DNA of 64,000 bases from Psychrobacillus soli. GTDB taxonomy: Bacteria; Bacillota; Bacilli; Bacillales_A; Planococcaceae. Where the stretch lies: NCBI RefSeq assembly GCF_006861775.1, contig NZ_VDGG01000018.1:1-64000 (forward strand), given 5' to 3'. Numbering within the stretch: the first letter of the stretch is position 1; every line of letters starts with the position of its first letter. A program made the translations under genes and the position numbers. Under the pieces are notes generated by a model that was given only the letters and a program-made list of their open reading frames with translations, had not been told where the DNA came from and searched no databases. Below are positions 51,992-61,522 of the stretch, piece by piece.

Positions 51992-53476
51992 ATGAAAGTA
52001 GAATATGATGACATCAGATACACTCAAGTTGAACAGTTACATCAAGAGGGTAACTCTTGTACTAAAATAGGTGAAATATTAGGCTTGAATCGAAAGAAAG
52101 TATCAAAATATTTGCAAGAAGAATTGGGTTATAAGATTAGGGTTATTGCTGGAAATCATAACAAGGAAGAGATCACAAGAAAATATCTTGAAGGAGAAAA
52201 ACTTTTTATCAGCGGGCTGTCTATAAATAAAATTACAAAACAGTTAAAAATACACAAGAAAAGCTTTTCTAATTGGTTACAAGAGGAAAAGGGACATACT
52301 GTTAAACCCAAAAGAGGATTAACTATTCAAGAACAAATTAATCAAAATGAGAAATTGGGATTTGGGGAAAGTCTAATAAACGAGGGTCATTCTTTTAGTT
52401 ATGCTGTAAAAAAATCAAAAATAAACTACTATAATTTTAAAAAATTCTTAAAAGAAAAAGGTTATGAACTCTCCTTTTCAAATCGAAAATATATTTTATC
52501 AGAAAATACTTTCGAAAATATTGATACAGAAGAAAAGGCATACTGGTTAGGTTTTCTTTATGCAGATGCATATGTTTCAAACAATTGCGGATATGTTTTA
52601 GAGCTTACTTTAAAAGCTGCGGACTTAGATCATATAATTAAATTTAGAAATTTTATGAAATCGGATCACCCGATAATGCCAAAGGTTGTAGAATTAGATG
52701 AAAAAAAACATAAAGCCTATCGATTGGCCATTTATAGTAAGAAACTTGTCATCGATTTAATAAAACAAGGCTGTATACCTTGTAAATCACTAGTGCTAAA
52801 ATTCCCATCATCATCTATTGTTCCGCCAAATTTAGTTAGACATTTTATACGTGGTTATTGGGATGGGGATGGAACAATTTGCTTTACTAAACTAAAAAAA
52901 TTAGGATTTAAATACTGTTCATTAAGTGTAATATCTACAACAGAATTTGTTGAAGAAATTAGAAACATTTTAGAATTACCGAAAGTTAAGTTACAAACAG
53001 AAGGAAATGCCTATTCTCTAAGATATGCAGGTACAAATTTGCCAATTAAAATATTAAATTTCATTTATGAAGATGCATCAATTTATCTTCCACGAAAGCA
53101 TGAAATCTACAAAAAATTTTTATCCGCTAGAATTAATTTTGAAACGAAAGTCAATGAACAAAAAGAATTCCGGACTTCCATATTAAATAAGGCTACAGAT
53201 TTATTTAATAAAGGGAATTCAATTAGAACCATAAGTACTTTATTAAAATTAGACCGTACTATGATATCTAGTTGGTTATACTTAAATGGTATTAATGTAC
53301 AGCTAAGTAGACCCTTTTCAGAAGAAGAACTAGCTATTCAAAGGGTAAAATTATCACAAGCAGAAGAATTTTATCAAAGATACAATTCTGTTTCAAAAGC
53401 CGGTAAATTAGCCGGTATAAATTACCACAGATTTAAGCTATATTTAATTCAGAAGGGTTATTCTTTGGAGTTTTGA
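51992..53476 (+). CDS. LAGLIDADG endonuclease-like protein with helix-turn-helix modules
   Basis: A 494-residue protein (511 if the ATG at 51941 is used; GGTGG before 51992 favours the shorter form). The centre holds two LAGLIDADG-type motifs, YWLGFLYADA and FIRGYWDGDGT, the latter with catalytic acidic residues. On each side lie repeated helix-turn-helix units (NSCTKIGEILGLNRKKVSKY, LSINKITKQLKIHKKSFSNW, NSIRTISTLLKLDRTMISSW). No intein splice motifs or host gene surround it, so it is free-standing. It may act as a homing endonuclease or a domesticated site-specific nuclease. It is divergent from the RT unit. Confidence 0.78.
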   Translation: MKVEYDDIRYTQVEQLHQEGNSCTKIGEILGLNRKKVSKYLQEELGYKIRVIAGNHNKEEITRKYLEGEKLFISGLSINKITKQLKIHKKSFSNWLQEEKGHTVKPKRGLTIQEQINQNEKLGFGESLINEGHSFSYAVKKSKINYYNFKKFLKEKGYELSFSNRKYILSENTFENIDTEEKAYWLGFLYADAYVSNNCGYVLELTLKAADLDHIIKFRNFMKSDHPIMPKVVELDEKKHKAYRLAIYSKKLVIDLIKQGCIPCKSLVLKFPSSSIVPPNLVRHFIRGYWDGDGTICFTKLKKLGFKYCSLSVISTTEFVEEIRNILELPKVKLQTEGNAYSLRYAGTNLPIKILNFIYEDASIYLPRKHEIYKKFLSARINFETKVNEQKEFRTSILNKATDLFNKGNSIRTISTLLKLDRTMISSWLYLNGINVQLSRPFSEEELAIQRVKLSQAEEFYQRYNSVSKAGKLAGINYHRFKLYLIQKGYSLEF

Positions 53477-53699
53477 GCTTTTGAACATTTATGTTATATG
53501 AATTGCACCCCTGATAAAGAGAATTGAACAATTTCATTATTTATATGAAACCACTAATAGATACAAAAAACGGCTCCTAATAGCCTCAGATTTTGCAACA
53601 GAATAATGTGTACTTTAATGGCATAAGCTTGCTTCTCAACACTGTAAGTTATTGCGAGAAATAATTGAAGAATATATAACAGCTTCATCTGATAAATAA

Positions 53700-53775
53700 A
53701 AGGGAAAACCTCCAACAAAGAATTAGCAACTTAAAGGTGCAACTTCTCTTACCAATGGGGTTGTTTCCCTTATTA
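53700..53775 (+). terminator. Long-loop hairpin after the LAGLIDADG gene
   Basis: AGGGAAAACCTCC (53701-53713) pairs with GGGGTTGTTTCCCT (53757-53770), then TATTATT. The gap 53477-53922 shows no gene. Confidence 0.45.
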
Positions 53776-53922
53776 TTGTTTTAAAATAAATGCCTGTACA
53801 CAAATACTTTAACAGCAACGATTTCTCCTTTTTTAGAGAATGGACATTTTTTTCTTAACATGTTTTTGCGCTTACTTTCTAATGTTTTGTTTCTGATATA
53901 AAATATATTCTATTCAAATAAT

Positions 53923-54777
53923 TTATTTAAAGAACATTTCAGCGATTCGATCGTTTTCTTTTTTTGAAAGTAGTCTACGAACACTTTCTTCAGGCATTGA
54001 TATAGGGAAGGTCATATTTTCTATTCTACTTTCAATTCTTCCAGCTGGATATTTTGTACTTAATTGTTCAACTGGTATGTTAGAAGTGATAATTGTTAAC
54101 CGATTATAATTCATCCGCTCTTCAAGTATTTCTGTTAAAATTTCTTCCGACCATTCTGTTGATTTTTCAACACCCAAATCGTCAATTACTAATACATCTG
54201 CTTCTTTAAAAGCTATTAGTAAGTCATAGGATGTAGTCTTAGAATGTTGATTGAACGTGTTTTTAATTTCACTTAACAGATTCACCGATGAAATATAGAG
54301 CGGCTGAACATTATATTTTTGTATTAGTGCATTGGTAATACTAATAGCTAAATGTGTTTTTCCAGAACCTTTTATATGACTATAAAAATATAAACCTTTT
54401 CCCATTTCTCTCAAATCATAGTATTTTTCAACGAATCGAATGGCTACTTTCTTTGCATACTTTGCCTTATCCACATTAATTTCGTCTTTATAAACAGCGG
54501 GGTCAAATTCTTTCACAGTAACATTAGCATAGTCGTCAGGAATTCGTGCGGATTGGATTTTTCGCATTAGTTGTTTTTGTTCTAAGCAAGGACAGATTAC
54601 TCCAACTGTTGAAAGGTCTTCTTTTACAACAACGATTAATCCGCTGCCATCGCACTCGTGATAAGGGCATTTATCAGAAATCACAGTCATTCTCCCAGTC
54701 GGTATTTTGGGTTTTACGGAATCTTTCAAAGTATTCATCTCCGGTATGTTCTTGAGTATGTGTTGAATTTTGTCCAT
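53923..54777 (-). CDS. DnaI/DnaC-like helicase loader ATPase
   Basis: A 284-residue AAA+ protein. A zinc-binding N-terminal region has CPYHECDGSG and CPCLEQ. Walker A reads HIKGSGKTHLAISI (about 148-155) and Walker B is DVLVIDDLGVEK, with a sensor region TIITSN. In phages and plasmids this loads the replicative helicase at the origin. AGGAGG lies nine bases before the ATG, although that start is 104 bp inside the preceding gene, so the two genes overlap strongly and are translationally coupled. Confidence 0.85.
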   Translation of the reverse strand: MDKIQHILKNIPEMNTLKDSVKPKIPTGRMTVISDKCPYHECDGSGLIVVVKEDLSTVGVICPCLEQKQLMRKIQSARIPDDYANVTVKEFDPAVYKDEINVDKAKYAKKVAIRFVEKYYDLREMGKGLYFYSHIKGSGKTHLAISITNALIQKYNVQPLYISSVNLLSEIKNTFNQHSKTTSYDLLIAFKEADVLVIDDLGVEKSTEWSEEILTEILEERMNYNRLTIITSNIPVEQLSTKYPAGRIESRIENMTFPISMPEESVRRLLSKKENDRIAEMFFK

Positions 54778-55678
54778 TTAATTTATCCTCCTGTTGTTGT
54801 TTAACTATCGTTGCTTGATCGAATATATAATTTGCAATGTATTGAAAAGATCTAATTTGATCACGTTGATGTCGAGGTTGAAACTTTTGATAGCATTCAT
54901 TAATCCACTTAACAACCTGATGCATCGGCCAATTTCGTTTCACAACATCCATGATAGCTTCCTTATCAGATTGGGTTAGAGTATTTCTTTGGGAATGTTT
55001 TAAATATGTGTTGCTAATGGTTTCAAATGATTGATTTGTTTGATTATTAAACCCCTCGTCTTCATCAGATTGTTTTGATAAGGAAGAATTCTCTGTAGTA
55101 ATCTCTGAATTAGTCTTTGAAGAAATCTCTGATATTGCTTCGTAATCTGTGTGGTTCGAAGCAATCTTTGGTTTATTCGAATCACAAATATTGAGATTCA
55201 AATCTTCTTTATTACGGTTCGACACTTTTCGTTTTTCATATCGTTTTGATAGTTCATCCCCCTCAAGTGGATAGCCTAATTCTTCTAGGTCATTCATCAC
55301 CTTTATTAGGTTCACACGATATTGATACGTTTTATCCCATTTATATTTAGGATTACGTCTTTGCTCCAAATATTTTTTCTCCACCAGTGCTTTTAAATAA
55401 CTACGAATTGTATTTTCACTTACACCTAACATGACTTCTTCAGCTAAATCCTTTGCTGTTTTATAAATCCAGCCGAATGTCGAAGAGTGTGTTGTGTTAA
55501 TTCCAGTTGCGGTCTTTCGATTGTTTTCTTCTTCAATATATCGGTCAATATCTTTAGTTCGGTTTTGCCAGTATAATAGCTGACCAAATAGGATAGCTTG
55601 ATAGGTATTCCCCAATAAAACTACAAGTTCTTCTCGTATTACAACTCTTTTTAATTTTCTCGATTGCATTGTGTTCAC
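54674..55678 (-). CDS. Replication initiator-like winged-helix protein
   Basis: A 334-residue protein. N-terminal winged helix (about 10-120: VVLLGNTYQAILFGQLLYWQ, GVSENTIRSYLKALVEKKYL), a Ser/Asn/Glu-rich linker and a C-terminal DnaD-like region (AIMDVVKRNWPMHQVVKWIN, SFQYIANYIFDQ). This design is found in replication proteins of plasmids, phages and integrative elements and fits with the loader gene that follows. No replicase is encoded nearby. Confidence 0.75.
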   Translation of the reverse strand: MNTMQSRKLKRVVIREELVVLLGNTYQAILFGQLLYWQNRTKDIDRYIEEENNRKTATGINTTHSSTFGWIYKTAKDLAEEVMLGVSENTIRSYLKALVEKKYLEQRRNPKYKWDKTYQYRVNLIKVMNDLEELGYPLEGDELSKRYEKRKVSNRNKEDLNLNICDSNKPKIASNHTDYEAISEISSKTNSEITTENSSLSKQSDEDEGFNNQTNQSFETISNTYLKHSQRNTLTQSDKEAIMDVVKRNWPMHQVVKWINECYQKFQPRHQRDQIRSFQYIANYIFDQATIVKQQQEDKLNGQNSTHTQEHTGDEYFERFRKTQNTDWENDCDF

Positions 55679-55807
55679 CTCTGTTTTTGCTTTTAGCTAT
55701 AATTTATTATCTATTGTTATAATTAGTGTACTTATTTTGTAAATGAGAATTTGTAAGAAAACCTAAGCGGTGAAGTATTTACAACTTACTACCGCTATAG
55801 TTTCAAC

Positions 55808-56287
55808 TTATACATTTGCTTTTGATGCTGATTTTAGCTTTACGATGATAGGTTGATATTTCTCTACAAATTCAAGAAGAGCAAGAGAATGCAGTAAAGT
55901 AATCGGTAATTTTGTTTCGTAAGCAATCTGTTTAAACTTCTCATCAATCTTTTTATCAGTCTTATAAGCACGCGTTACGGATTCACTTTTTGGCATTTGC
56001 ATAAGAGCAGTAAAAAGATCGACATCTTGTTTATCCACATCGCTTACCTTATTTCTCTTCTTTTTGACATCAGGTCTACTTACTCTTCCTTTTTTCGTAA
56101 TATCAATGTCTGTAATCTTTTTATCTACATCCCCTACATATCTCCATTTTTCGTTTTCATCTTGCTCATAATCAAAATCAGCAAGTCTATTTTTTAAAGT
56201 CTTTTCTGATAATCCACACTGTACGCTTAACTCTGCGATACTTATATTCTCTGTATTTAATTTTTTAACTACTTCATCCGGTGTCAT
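55808..56287 (-). CDS. Helix-turn-helix protein of the replication module
   Basis: A 159-residue protein whose N-terminus ISIAELSVQCGLSEKTLKNR is a helix-turn-helix. A charged linker (VDKKITDIDITKKGRVSRPD) leads to a helical C-terminal region (ITLLHSLALLEFVEKYQPII). It could bind the adjacent repeats and control copy number or partition. GGAGAATTC precedes the ATG. Not assigned to a named family. Confidence 0.6.
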   Translation of the reverse strand: MTPDEVVKKLNTENISIAELSVQCGLSEKTLKNRLADFDYEQDENEKWRYVGDVDKKITDIDITKKGRVSRPDVKKKRNKVSDVDKQDVDLFTALMQMPKSESVTRAYKTDKKIDEKFKQIAYETKLPITLLHSLALLEFVEKYQPIIVKLKSASKANV

Positions 56288-56293
56288 GCTGAA

Positions 56294-56376
56294 TTCTCCT
56301 TAAAATTATTATTGGTTTATCGAATTGCTGAAACATTATAACTTCGGTTTTACATCGTTTTAATAGGTAAACTAAA
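56294..56376. repeat. Long direct repeat, copy 1 (origin candidate)
   Basis: TTCTCCTTAAAATTATTATT ... GAATTGCTGAAACATTATAA ... TAATAGGTAAACTAAAA. The second copy begins 201 bp further on. The segment between the copies contains further partial inverted repeats (TTTAGTTT / AAACTAAA). Confidence 0.75.
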
Positions 56377-56494
56377 AAATATTTTGTTGTTTTTAGTTTC
56401 ACTTGGATAAACCGATGTAGCGTTTTGGGGTACACTGATCCAGTAGTACTTCTTGAATATTATTTTTCATCTAGTCAAGTAATTCCGTTCGGTG

Positions 56495-56576
56495 TTCTCC
56501 TTCAATTTATTTTGGTTAACCGAAATGCTGAAACATTATAACGTCGGTTTTAGATTGTTTGAATAGGTAAACTAAA
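56495..56576. repeat. Long direct repeat, copy 2 (origin candidate)
   Basis: TTCTCCTTCAATTTATTTTG ... GAAATGCTGAAACATTATAA ... GAATAGGTAAACTAAAA, about 80 percent matching to copy 1. The gene-free stretch 56288-57022 lies between the replication genes and the replication-relaxation gene and is the best place for an origin. No gene is seen in 56577-57022. Confidence 0.75.
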
Positions 56577-57022
56577 ATTTTCTTACTAATTTTCTATTTT
56601 TACTTTGATAAATTATGCTAGATTTTTGTATACCTTATAAAAATACAACCTATTAATCAAAATTCTTTCGCTATCCTCAGTGTTGAACAGTAGTTATCTT
56701 CGTATCCCTTTTATGTCTTCGTATCCCAATTCTTTCAAAACACTTTTTTCACTCTATCAATACATACAAAAGTCAATTTTCTTCTGGTCTAGAAACCTCA
56801 TAATAATTAGGTACAATATTTTTTAGAACACCTAAGTAATGAACTTAATACGTTACAAATTGGTCCATATAACCTCATTACTTCGAAAAGTGAATTACTT
56901 GCAGGCACAGCAACGGTTAACGTTACTTTTTATAAGCCGACTATAAAAGCTAAATAAGAGTCTGAAAAGGTGTACTTTTTGAATCAGCATTATTACCATC
57001 AAAAATCAAAGGAGAAATCAAG

Positions 57023-58015
57023 GTGACAGATAAAATCGTATTAAGAAAAGGAAATCGACAACGGTTAGATCTTTATTCAACTGACCTTCATATTCTAGTC
57101 TTTTTAGAGCAACAGAGAATGCTAACCGTTCAACAGCTCTATCAAGTGTCTAAAATACTGTTTAAACAGGAAATGCAAGAATATAGTTTTAAGAACCGTT
57201 TACGAAAATGGGAAGAGTATAAATTAATTAGAAGTGATTTTTATAGCAATGGGTTTAACGGGCAACGTTTTAAATATGTGTCCGTTGGTAGCAAAGCAAT
57301 TGATATACTCATAGAGCAACAGTTATTAGCTCCCTCATACAACAAACAGAAGATTTATAAGTTCAATCAAAAGAAAAATGTGATTCATTTTTTAGCAACA
57401 CAACAGGCTGCACTGAATATATTATTTATGTTAAACAGTAAGAGATTGAAGACCCTCGATGGAAAAGCTAAATATGATATGATTTATAATGTAAATCTAT
57501 TTTCTCATTCTCCCTCGATTTTTCCGTATGAAGAGTGGATACCACATTCGCAAAATCTTCACCAACAAAATAAAGCTGCTTATCATGCAAACTTTGCCAA
57601 GTATAAGAGACACAATCACTCTAATCAACCTTCAGGGAAAACGATGACGATTGTAAAGCCTGATTGGATTATTCGCCTAAAACCTAATGAAGAAAAAGAT
57701 CTCTTTATTAATATCGAATTAGACACTGGTACAGAGCCAATTGCCACATTAGTCGAAAAAGTATTTAAATATGCCATATTAGCGGAAAATAATCCTTCTG
57801 AGCAGCATTTTATGTGCATTATCATAGCAGACGATTCCTTCTCTAGTAGATCTCGATTTGGGGATGGCATCAAAAGAGCAAAAAACATCTCTGAACGCTT
57901 TATTGCAGATGATTTCGTGAAGAAACGAATCAAAGAGACAAGACTCATCCCACTCATCCTACCATTGAAATACGCAGTTCGTAATCTTGTCCAACTATTA
58001 AGTAAATATTCATAG
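57023..58015 (+). CDS. Replication-relaxation family protein
   Basis: A 330-residue protein. The N-terminal winged helix (YSTDLHILVFLEQQRMLTVQ, then FKNRLRKWEEYKLI) and the C-terminal nuclease-like core (VKPDWIIRL, NIELDTGTEPIATLVEKVFK) fit the replication-relaxation family found on plasmids and integrative elements of Firmicutes. GTG start with AAAGGAG eight bases upstream. Placed next to direct repeats that may be the origin. Confidence 0.8.
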   Translation: MTDKIVLRKGNRQRLDLYSTDLHILVFLEQQRMLTVQQLYQVSKILFKQEMQEYSFKNRLRKWEEYKLIRSDFYSNGFNGQRFKYVSVGSKAIDILIEQQLLAPSYNKQKIYKFNQKKNVIHFLATQQAALNILFMLNSKRLKTLDGKAKYDMIYNVNLFSHSPSIFPYEEWIPHSQNLHQQNKAAYHANFAKYKRHNHSNQPSGKTMTIVKPDWIIRLKPNEEKDLFINIELDTGTEPIATLVEKVFKYAILAENNPSEQHFMCIIIADDSFSSRSRFGDGIKRAKNISERFIADDFVKKRIKETRLIPLILPLKYAVRNLVQLLSKYS

Positions 58016-58213
58016 ATCTAAAGTTTCGTTAAGTAAAATTATTCTTACCATAGTAGTCATTCCATGCAGAATGACTTACTTACATATGAACAAGGTAAAC
58101 AAAACTAGTTACAAGAATTAGCTACCATTTACAATCAATTAAACTATCAACACCTCATCACATATTTAATAAAGGGATTTTTTCTATTGCAATGAATTTT
58201 AGAAACTAAAAAA

Positions 58214-58242
58214 ATGATCCTTGCTCTTAAAGCAAAGATCAT
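58214..58242. terminator. Terminator ATGATCCTTGCT / AGCAAAGATCAT
   Basis: Stem of about 12 bp with a short loop flanked by A and T runs, usable from both sides. Confidence 0.75.
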
Positions 58243-58262
58243 CATTCAAAACCTACTCCAAC

Positions 58263-58608
58263 ATTAATTAATGCTGATCGACAAACTGAATCAAGTAGTC
58301 ATTCATCGATAATTTGGGGTACTCCCTTAATAATCAATATATAATTCTCTAATTTCTTTACACCTAGCTTATCAAGAAATCCTCTTTGAAGAAAATAACG
58401 AGGTCCACATAACCATGTGAACCTTCCTTCTTGTTTTTGTATTAATAGACAAAATCAACTGTAGTCCTACCAAAATCAAAGAGACTGCTTGTTCCTTTAC
58501 CCCCTTCGAATTTTAAAAGAATTGCTTAACTCTCTAATATTACTTAATTACTGTTCTTCGCTTTTAGATTCCTTCTAAGCTTCTTCTTCAAAAAACATCT
58601 GTACTTCG
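58263..58608 (-). pseudogene. Decayed gene fragments
   Basis: The minus strand contains coherent pieces in different frames: FEGGKGTSSLFDFGRTTVDF, then CGPRYFLQRGFLDKLGVKKL, and finally LREYPKLSMNDYLIQFVDQH with a stop at about 58270. They appear to be one wrecked gene with at least two frameshifts. Family not recognised. Confidence 0.45.
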
Positions 58609-59202
58609 TTAATCTATCTTCTTCCTTCTTTTAAAATCTTCAAGTTCGAATGGTTCTTTATTTTCTTTAACCCTAATGAATTCATCAAGTAGTTCATCCT
58701 GTTTAGCTTGGATTTTCCTTAACTCAGCCATCCGTTCCTCCCGCTCAATTTCTCTAACATATTCTTGGGCGCATTCTTTTAGAGTTTCAGCAAGATTATT
58801 TCTTAAATAATGTTCAAATTTGTTCAATATTTTTAAATCCAAATATCTTGGCCCTATATTGAGTGTATCTAAAGAATGATTTAATTCTTTTTTCTTCTTA
58901 GTTAATTCATTTATCCGCTCTTTATTATCTTCTAACTTTTGTTCCGTTAATTTTTTACTTGTTTTACGTAGGAAAATTAACGTTGTTGCTATCATAATCA
59001 CACTTATAAACCATATACTCCCACTTTCCGGTCTATATACCGAAAATACTAGTATCGATAAGAAGGCTACAAATAAAAAATTCTTAACTGATACTGGAAC
59101 TGGCTTTCTATATTCCGTTAATTTATTTTCAGCGCTTTTTATTTCTAACAGTATCTGTTGTGCTTGCTTTATTTCATCCAAAACTAACTGTTTATTACTC
59201 AT
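58609..59202 (-). CDS. Coiled-coil membrane protein
   Basis: A 197-residue protein: N-terminal coiled coil (VLDEIKQAQQILLEIKSAEN), two close membrane segments (about 41-57 and 63-79), then a long charged coiled coil (ERINELTKKKKELNHSLDTL, YVREIEREERMAELRKIQAK). GGGAGG is eight bases before the ATG at 59202. The upstream ATG at 59226 lacks a site. Divergent from the membrane nuclease gene; function unknown. Confidence 0.65.
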   Translation of the reverse strand: MSNKQLVLDEIKQAQQILLEIKSAENKLTEYRKPVPVSVKNFLFVAFLSILVFSVYRPESGSIWFISVIMIATTLIFLRKTSKKLTEQKLEDNKERINELTKKKKELNHSLDTLNIGPRYLDLKILNKFEHYLRNNLAETLKECAQEYVREIEREERMAELRKIQAKQDELLDEFIRVKENKEPFELEDFKRRKKID

Positions 59203-59388
59203 CAATTGAGCCTCCCAAACTTTCAAGTCATTTATTTAAATTTAGTTTGGTCATTACAAAAAATTCTAAACCAGATATATAATTAGCGGCTTTATTACTA
59301 TTTATTCCAATAACCCCATTACGATTATGAATTTAAGATATAGGTAAGAATGTTGTTAAATACATAATAAAGTGGGGTTGATCTAAAC

Positions 59389-60252
59389 ATGGGTCAGAAA
59401 GCAAAGAAGCAACATAGAACTAATCAATTTAATACCTCATCAATTCTATTCATTATAATTTTATTTATTATTGGTTTAGAAACTGCTGGGAGTATTAAGC
59501 CATTACAAGATGATGCTACAACAACAACTGGATTATTAATTTTCCTATTTGCTATTAACATTGGATTATTTAGAAGTATGGAATTACATAAAGCTTTTCA
59601 ACATACACATCGTATTCAATACTGGAAATTTAAACAAAAAAGTATCTTTTGCCTATATCTTTTTTTTACCGTTCTAACGATTGCTGAAATAGTTCCTTAT
59701 GGATGGGTCTTAACTATTTCATTTGTATTAGGTCTAATCTATATCGGAATTCGTTCAGTAAGCACTAAAAAATGCAATATTGGCCTACCTTCTTTACCAA
59801 TAAAAAACCATTCAAAACAGCTTCAAATAGATATTGAAGAAATTGATAAAATGGATGGCAAACAATTTGAAGTATACTTAGCTGAACTCTATGACGGAAT
59901 GGGATATTACACCGAAGTAACCCCTCATACCGATTATGGAGTCGATGTAATCGTTATAAAAGATAAAGTTAAGGCGGGCATACAAGCTAAATGTTACGGA
60001 GAAGGACGGACAGTTGGAGTTGACGCTGTAAATGAAGTCTGTGGAGGTGCTGGTTACTGGAACGTGCATAAGAAATTAATAATTACTAATCGTTATTTCA
60101 CTGAAAAAGCTTTAATATCAGCTCAACATAATGAGATAGAAATGATAGATCGTAATGGCTTAATGCTTTTAATTAGGGAGTACCAAGAATTAAGAATACA
60201 AAAGGGAAGTTCCACTTTCTTAACATTTTTAACTAAGTTCAAACATAACTAA
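59389..60252 (+). CDS. Membrane-anchored Mrr-type restriction endonuclease
   Basis: A 287-residue protein with four hydrophobic segments in the first 122 residues and a cytoplasmic Mrr_cat domain at about 150-270. Catalytic residues are E161 (KQFEVYLAELYDGMGY), D186 (DYGVDVIV) and Q199-x-K201 (AGIQAKCYG), followed by VNEVCGGAGYWNVHKKLIIT. Membrane tethering of an Mrr nuclease is known for a minority of family members and suggests that incoming DNA is cut at the membrane. No methylase accompanies it, so it may be type IV-like. Confidence 0.85.
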   Translation: MGQKAKKQHRTNQFNTSSILFIIILFIIGLETAGSIKPLQDDATTTTGLLIFLFAINIGLFRSMELHKAFQHTHRIQYWKFKQKSIFCLYLFFTVLTIAEIVPYGWVLTISFVLGLIYIGIRSVSTKKCNIGLPSLPIKNHSKQLQIDIEEIDKMDGKQFEVYLAELYDGMGYYTEVTPHTDYGVDVIVIKDKVKAGIQAKCYGEGRTVGVDAVNEVCGGAGYWNVHKKLIITNRYFTEKALISAQHNEIEMIDRNGLMLLIREYQELRIQKGSSTFLTFLTKFKHN

Positions 60253-60343
60253 AATACACATCAAAGATGAAGACAGCAATGCTACTGAATAAGTTTTGAT
60301 TTTCGGTAGAAGAAGAAAATAGCAGTATTCATAATTAATCAAA

Positions 60344-60379
60344 AATAAAAGGTGCTACCCTAAAATAGCACCTTTTATT
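60344..60379 (+). terminator. Terminator of the Mrr gene
   Basis: AATAAAAGGTGCTA / TAGCACCTTTTATT, 14-bp stem. Confidence 0.88.
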
Positions 60380-60861
60380 TCGCTTGTTCTCAGGCCCTTT
60401 TCATTATATTATTATTTTATTTTCCTAAATATATAAAAAGACACTCGCATTTCTGCAAATTGTCAAGTCATGCTCACAGATTTAATCTAAGCCTATGCTA
60501 ATCGCTCATAACTAGAGTTGGATTTTGTAATTCTTTCATATACAAGTTTCATTAATAAATCTAGCACATTTCTGTAAAAGGTTGTATAACTACTAAACAT
60601 TGCTCGATTTAAACTTTTTAATTATTGAAAGTGGGATATCTTTAATTCTGAAGATATCTAACTAGTAATACACTTATACGATCATTATTCATCCCTAAAA
60701 TAACCCTAATCAGCAGGTTGGTAACTACTAAAAGATACCATGACGAACATTGACAACACTGTCTTTCATTGACTTTTTTCTTTTATTCTTCCACCAAGTA
60801 TCTACTATTAGTTACTATTAATCGTTACCATATTTTATTATCACAAGTTATATAAAAAAAT
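60380..60861. other. Gap with a decayed gene tail
   Basis: The minus strand from about 60594 to 60493 reads SSYTTFYRNVLDLLMKLVYE then RITKSNSSYERLA and a stop, with stops and no start before it. It is the tail of a lost gene of unknown type. Nothing else is seen. Confidence 0.4.
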
Positions 60862-60891
60862 GACTCCTGATAAAAACATCAATCAGGAGTC
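60862..60891 (-). terminator. Terminator of the 83-residue gene
   Basis: GACTCCTGAT / ATCAGGAGTC stem followed by TTTTTTT on the minus strand. Confidence 0.85.
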
Positions 60892-60900
60892 CATTCATTA

Positions 60901-61152
60901 TTATGCTAGTTTGTGAATAATAGCCATTCCACCGGACGGGAATACTACCCGATTATTTTCGTCTAAGGTCAGAACCTCATCCTCTTGAAAAATGAAAAAT
61001 GCCTCTCCTTTTTTCATTGCTTCCTTATTTGCTTTATGCCGAACTTCAAAGATTGCATTTGCTTCATCCAGTGACATCGCATCAATCAATGTAAATTGTT
61101 CATCTTTCTCCCTCGTTCTACTCACGACAACATACTGCTCCATTAGATTCAT
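60901..61152 (-). CDS. Hypothetical protein, 83 residues
   Basis: GGAGG lies eight bases before the ATG at 61152. The peptide begins MNLMEQYVVVSRTREKDEQF and includes DAMSLDEANAIFEVRHKANK and FIFQEDEVLTLDENNRVVFP, a compact alpha/beta protein. The frame is open further upstream to 61260, but that part (MGLWNWLKIIGGM) lacks a ribosome site. Family unknown. Confidence 0.6.
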   Translation of the reverse strand: MNLMEQYVVVSRTREKDEQFTLIDAMSLDEANAIFEVRHKANKEAMKKGEAFFIFQEDEVLTLDENNRVVFPSGGMAIIHKLA

Positions 61153-61522
61153 TTGGTTTTCCTCCATATATTTTTTTATATAAAAAACATCGATAAGAAT
61201 GCCACGACTAATTTCGTCACACATCCCACCGATGATTTTTAACCAATTCCATAGACCCAATAGGTCTTGCTATTCTTTTTTTGTTTAAGCAAAAGTTTAT
61301 AAAATGATTTTATAACATTATTCTATCTTACACTTCCCCCCTTTTTAACCCTTGTCATTGCATTTGCTCTTGAAAACAAAAATCCACTCCGAATAAGTTT
61401 TTTCATGTCATTAAACAACTCATTCATGACTACAAACTGACTTTTCATGGGCTTTAGGTATAGATTTTACATCAATCTACTTATAATGGTACTAAGAAAT
61501 ATAATAAAAGTGATGTGACAAG
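61153..61522. other. Gap without recognised features
   Basis: A+T-rich sequence between two outward-facing genes; it should hold both promoters, but I could not fix them with confidence. Confidence 0.4.

Noticed and set aside
33676-60252. A complete prophage
   Set aside because: No capsid, tail, terminase, portal or lysis genes are present; the cargo is defence and replication only.
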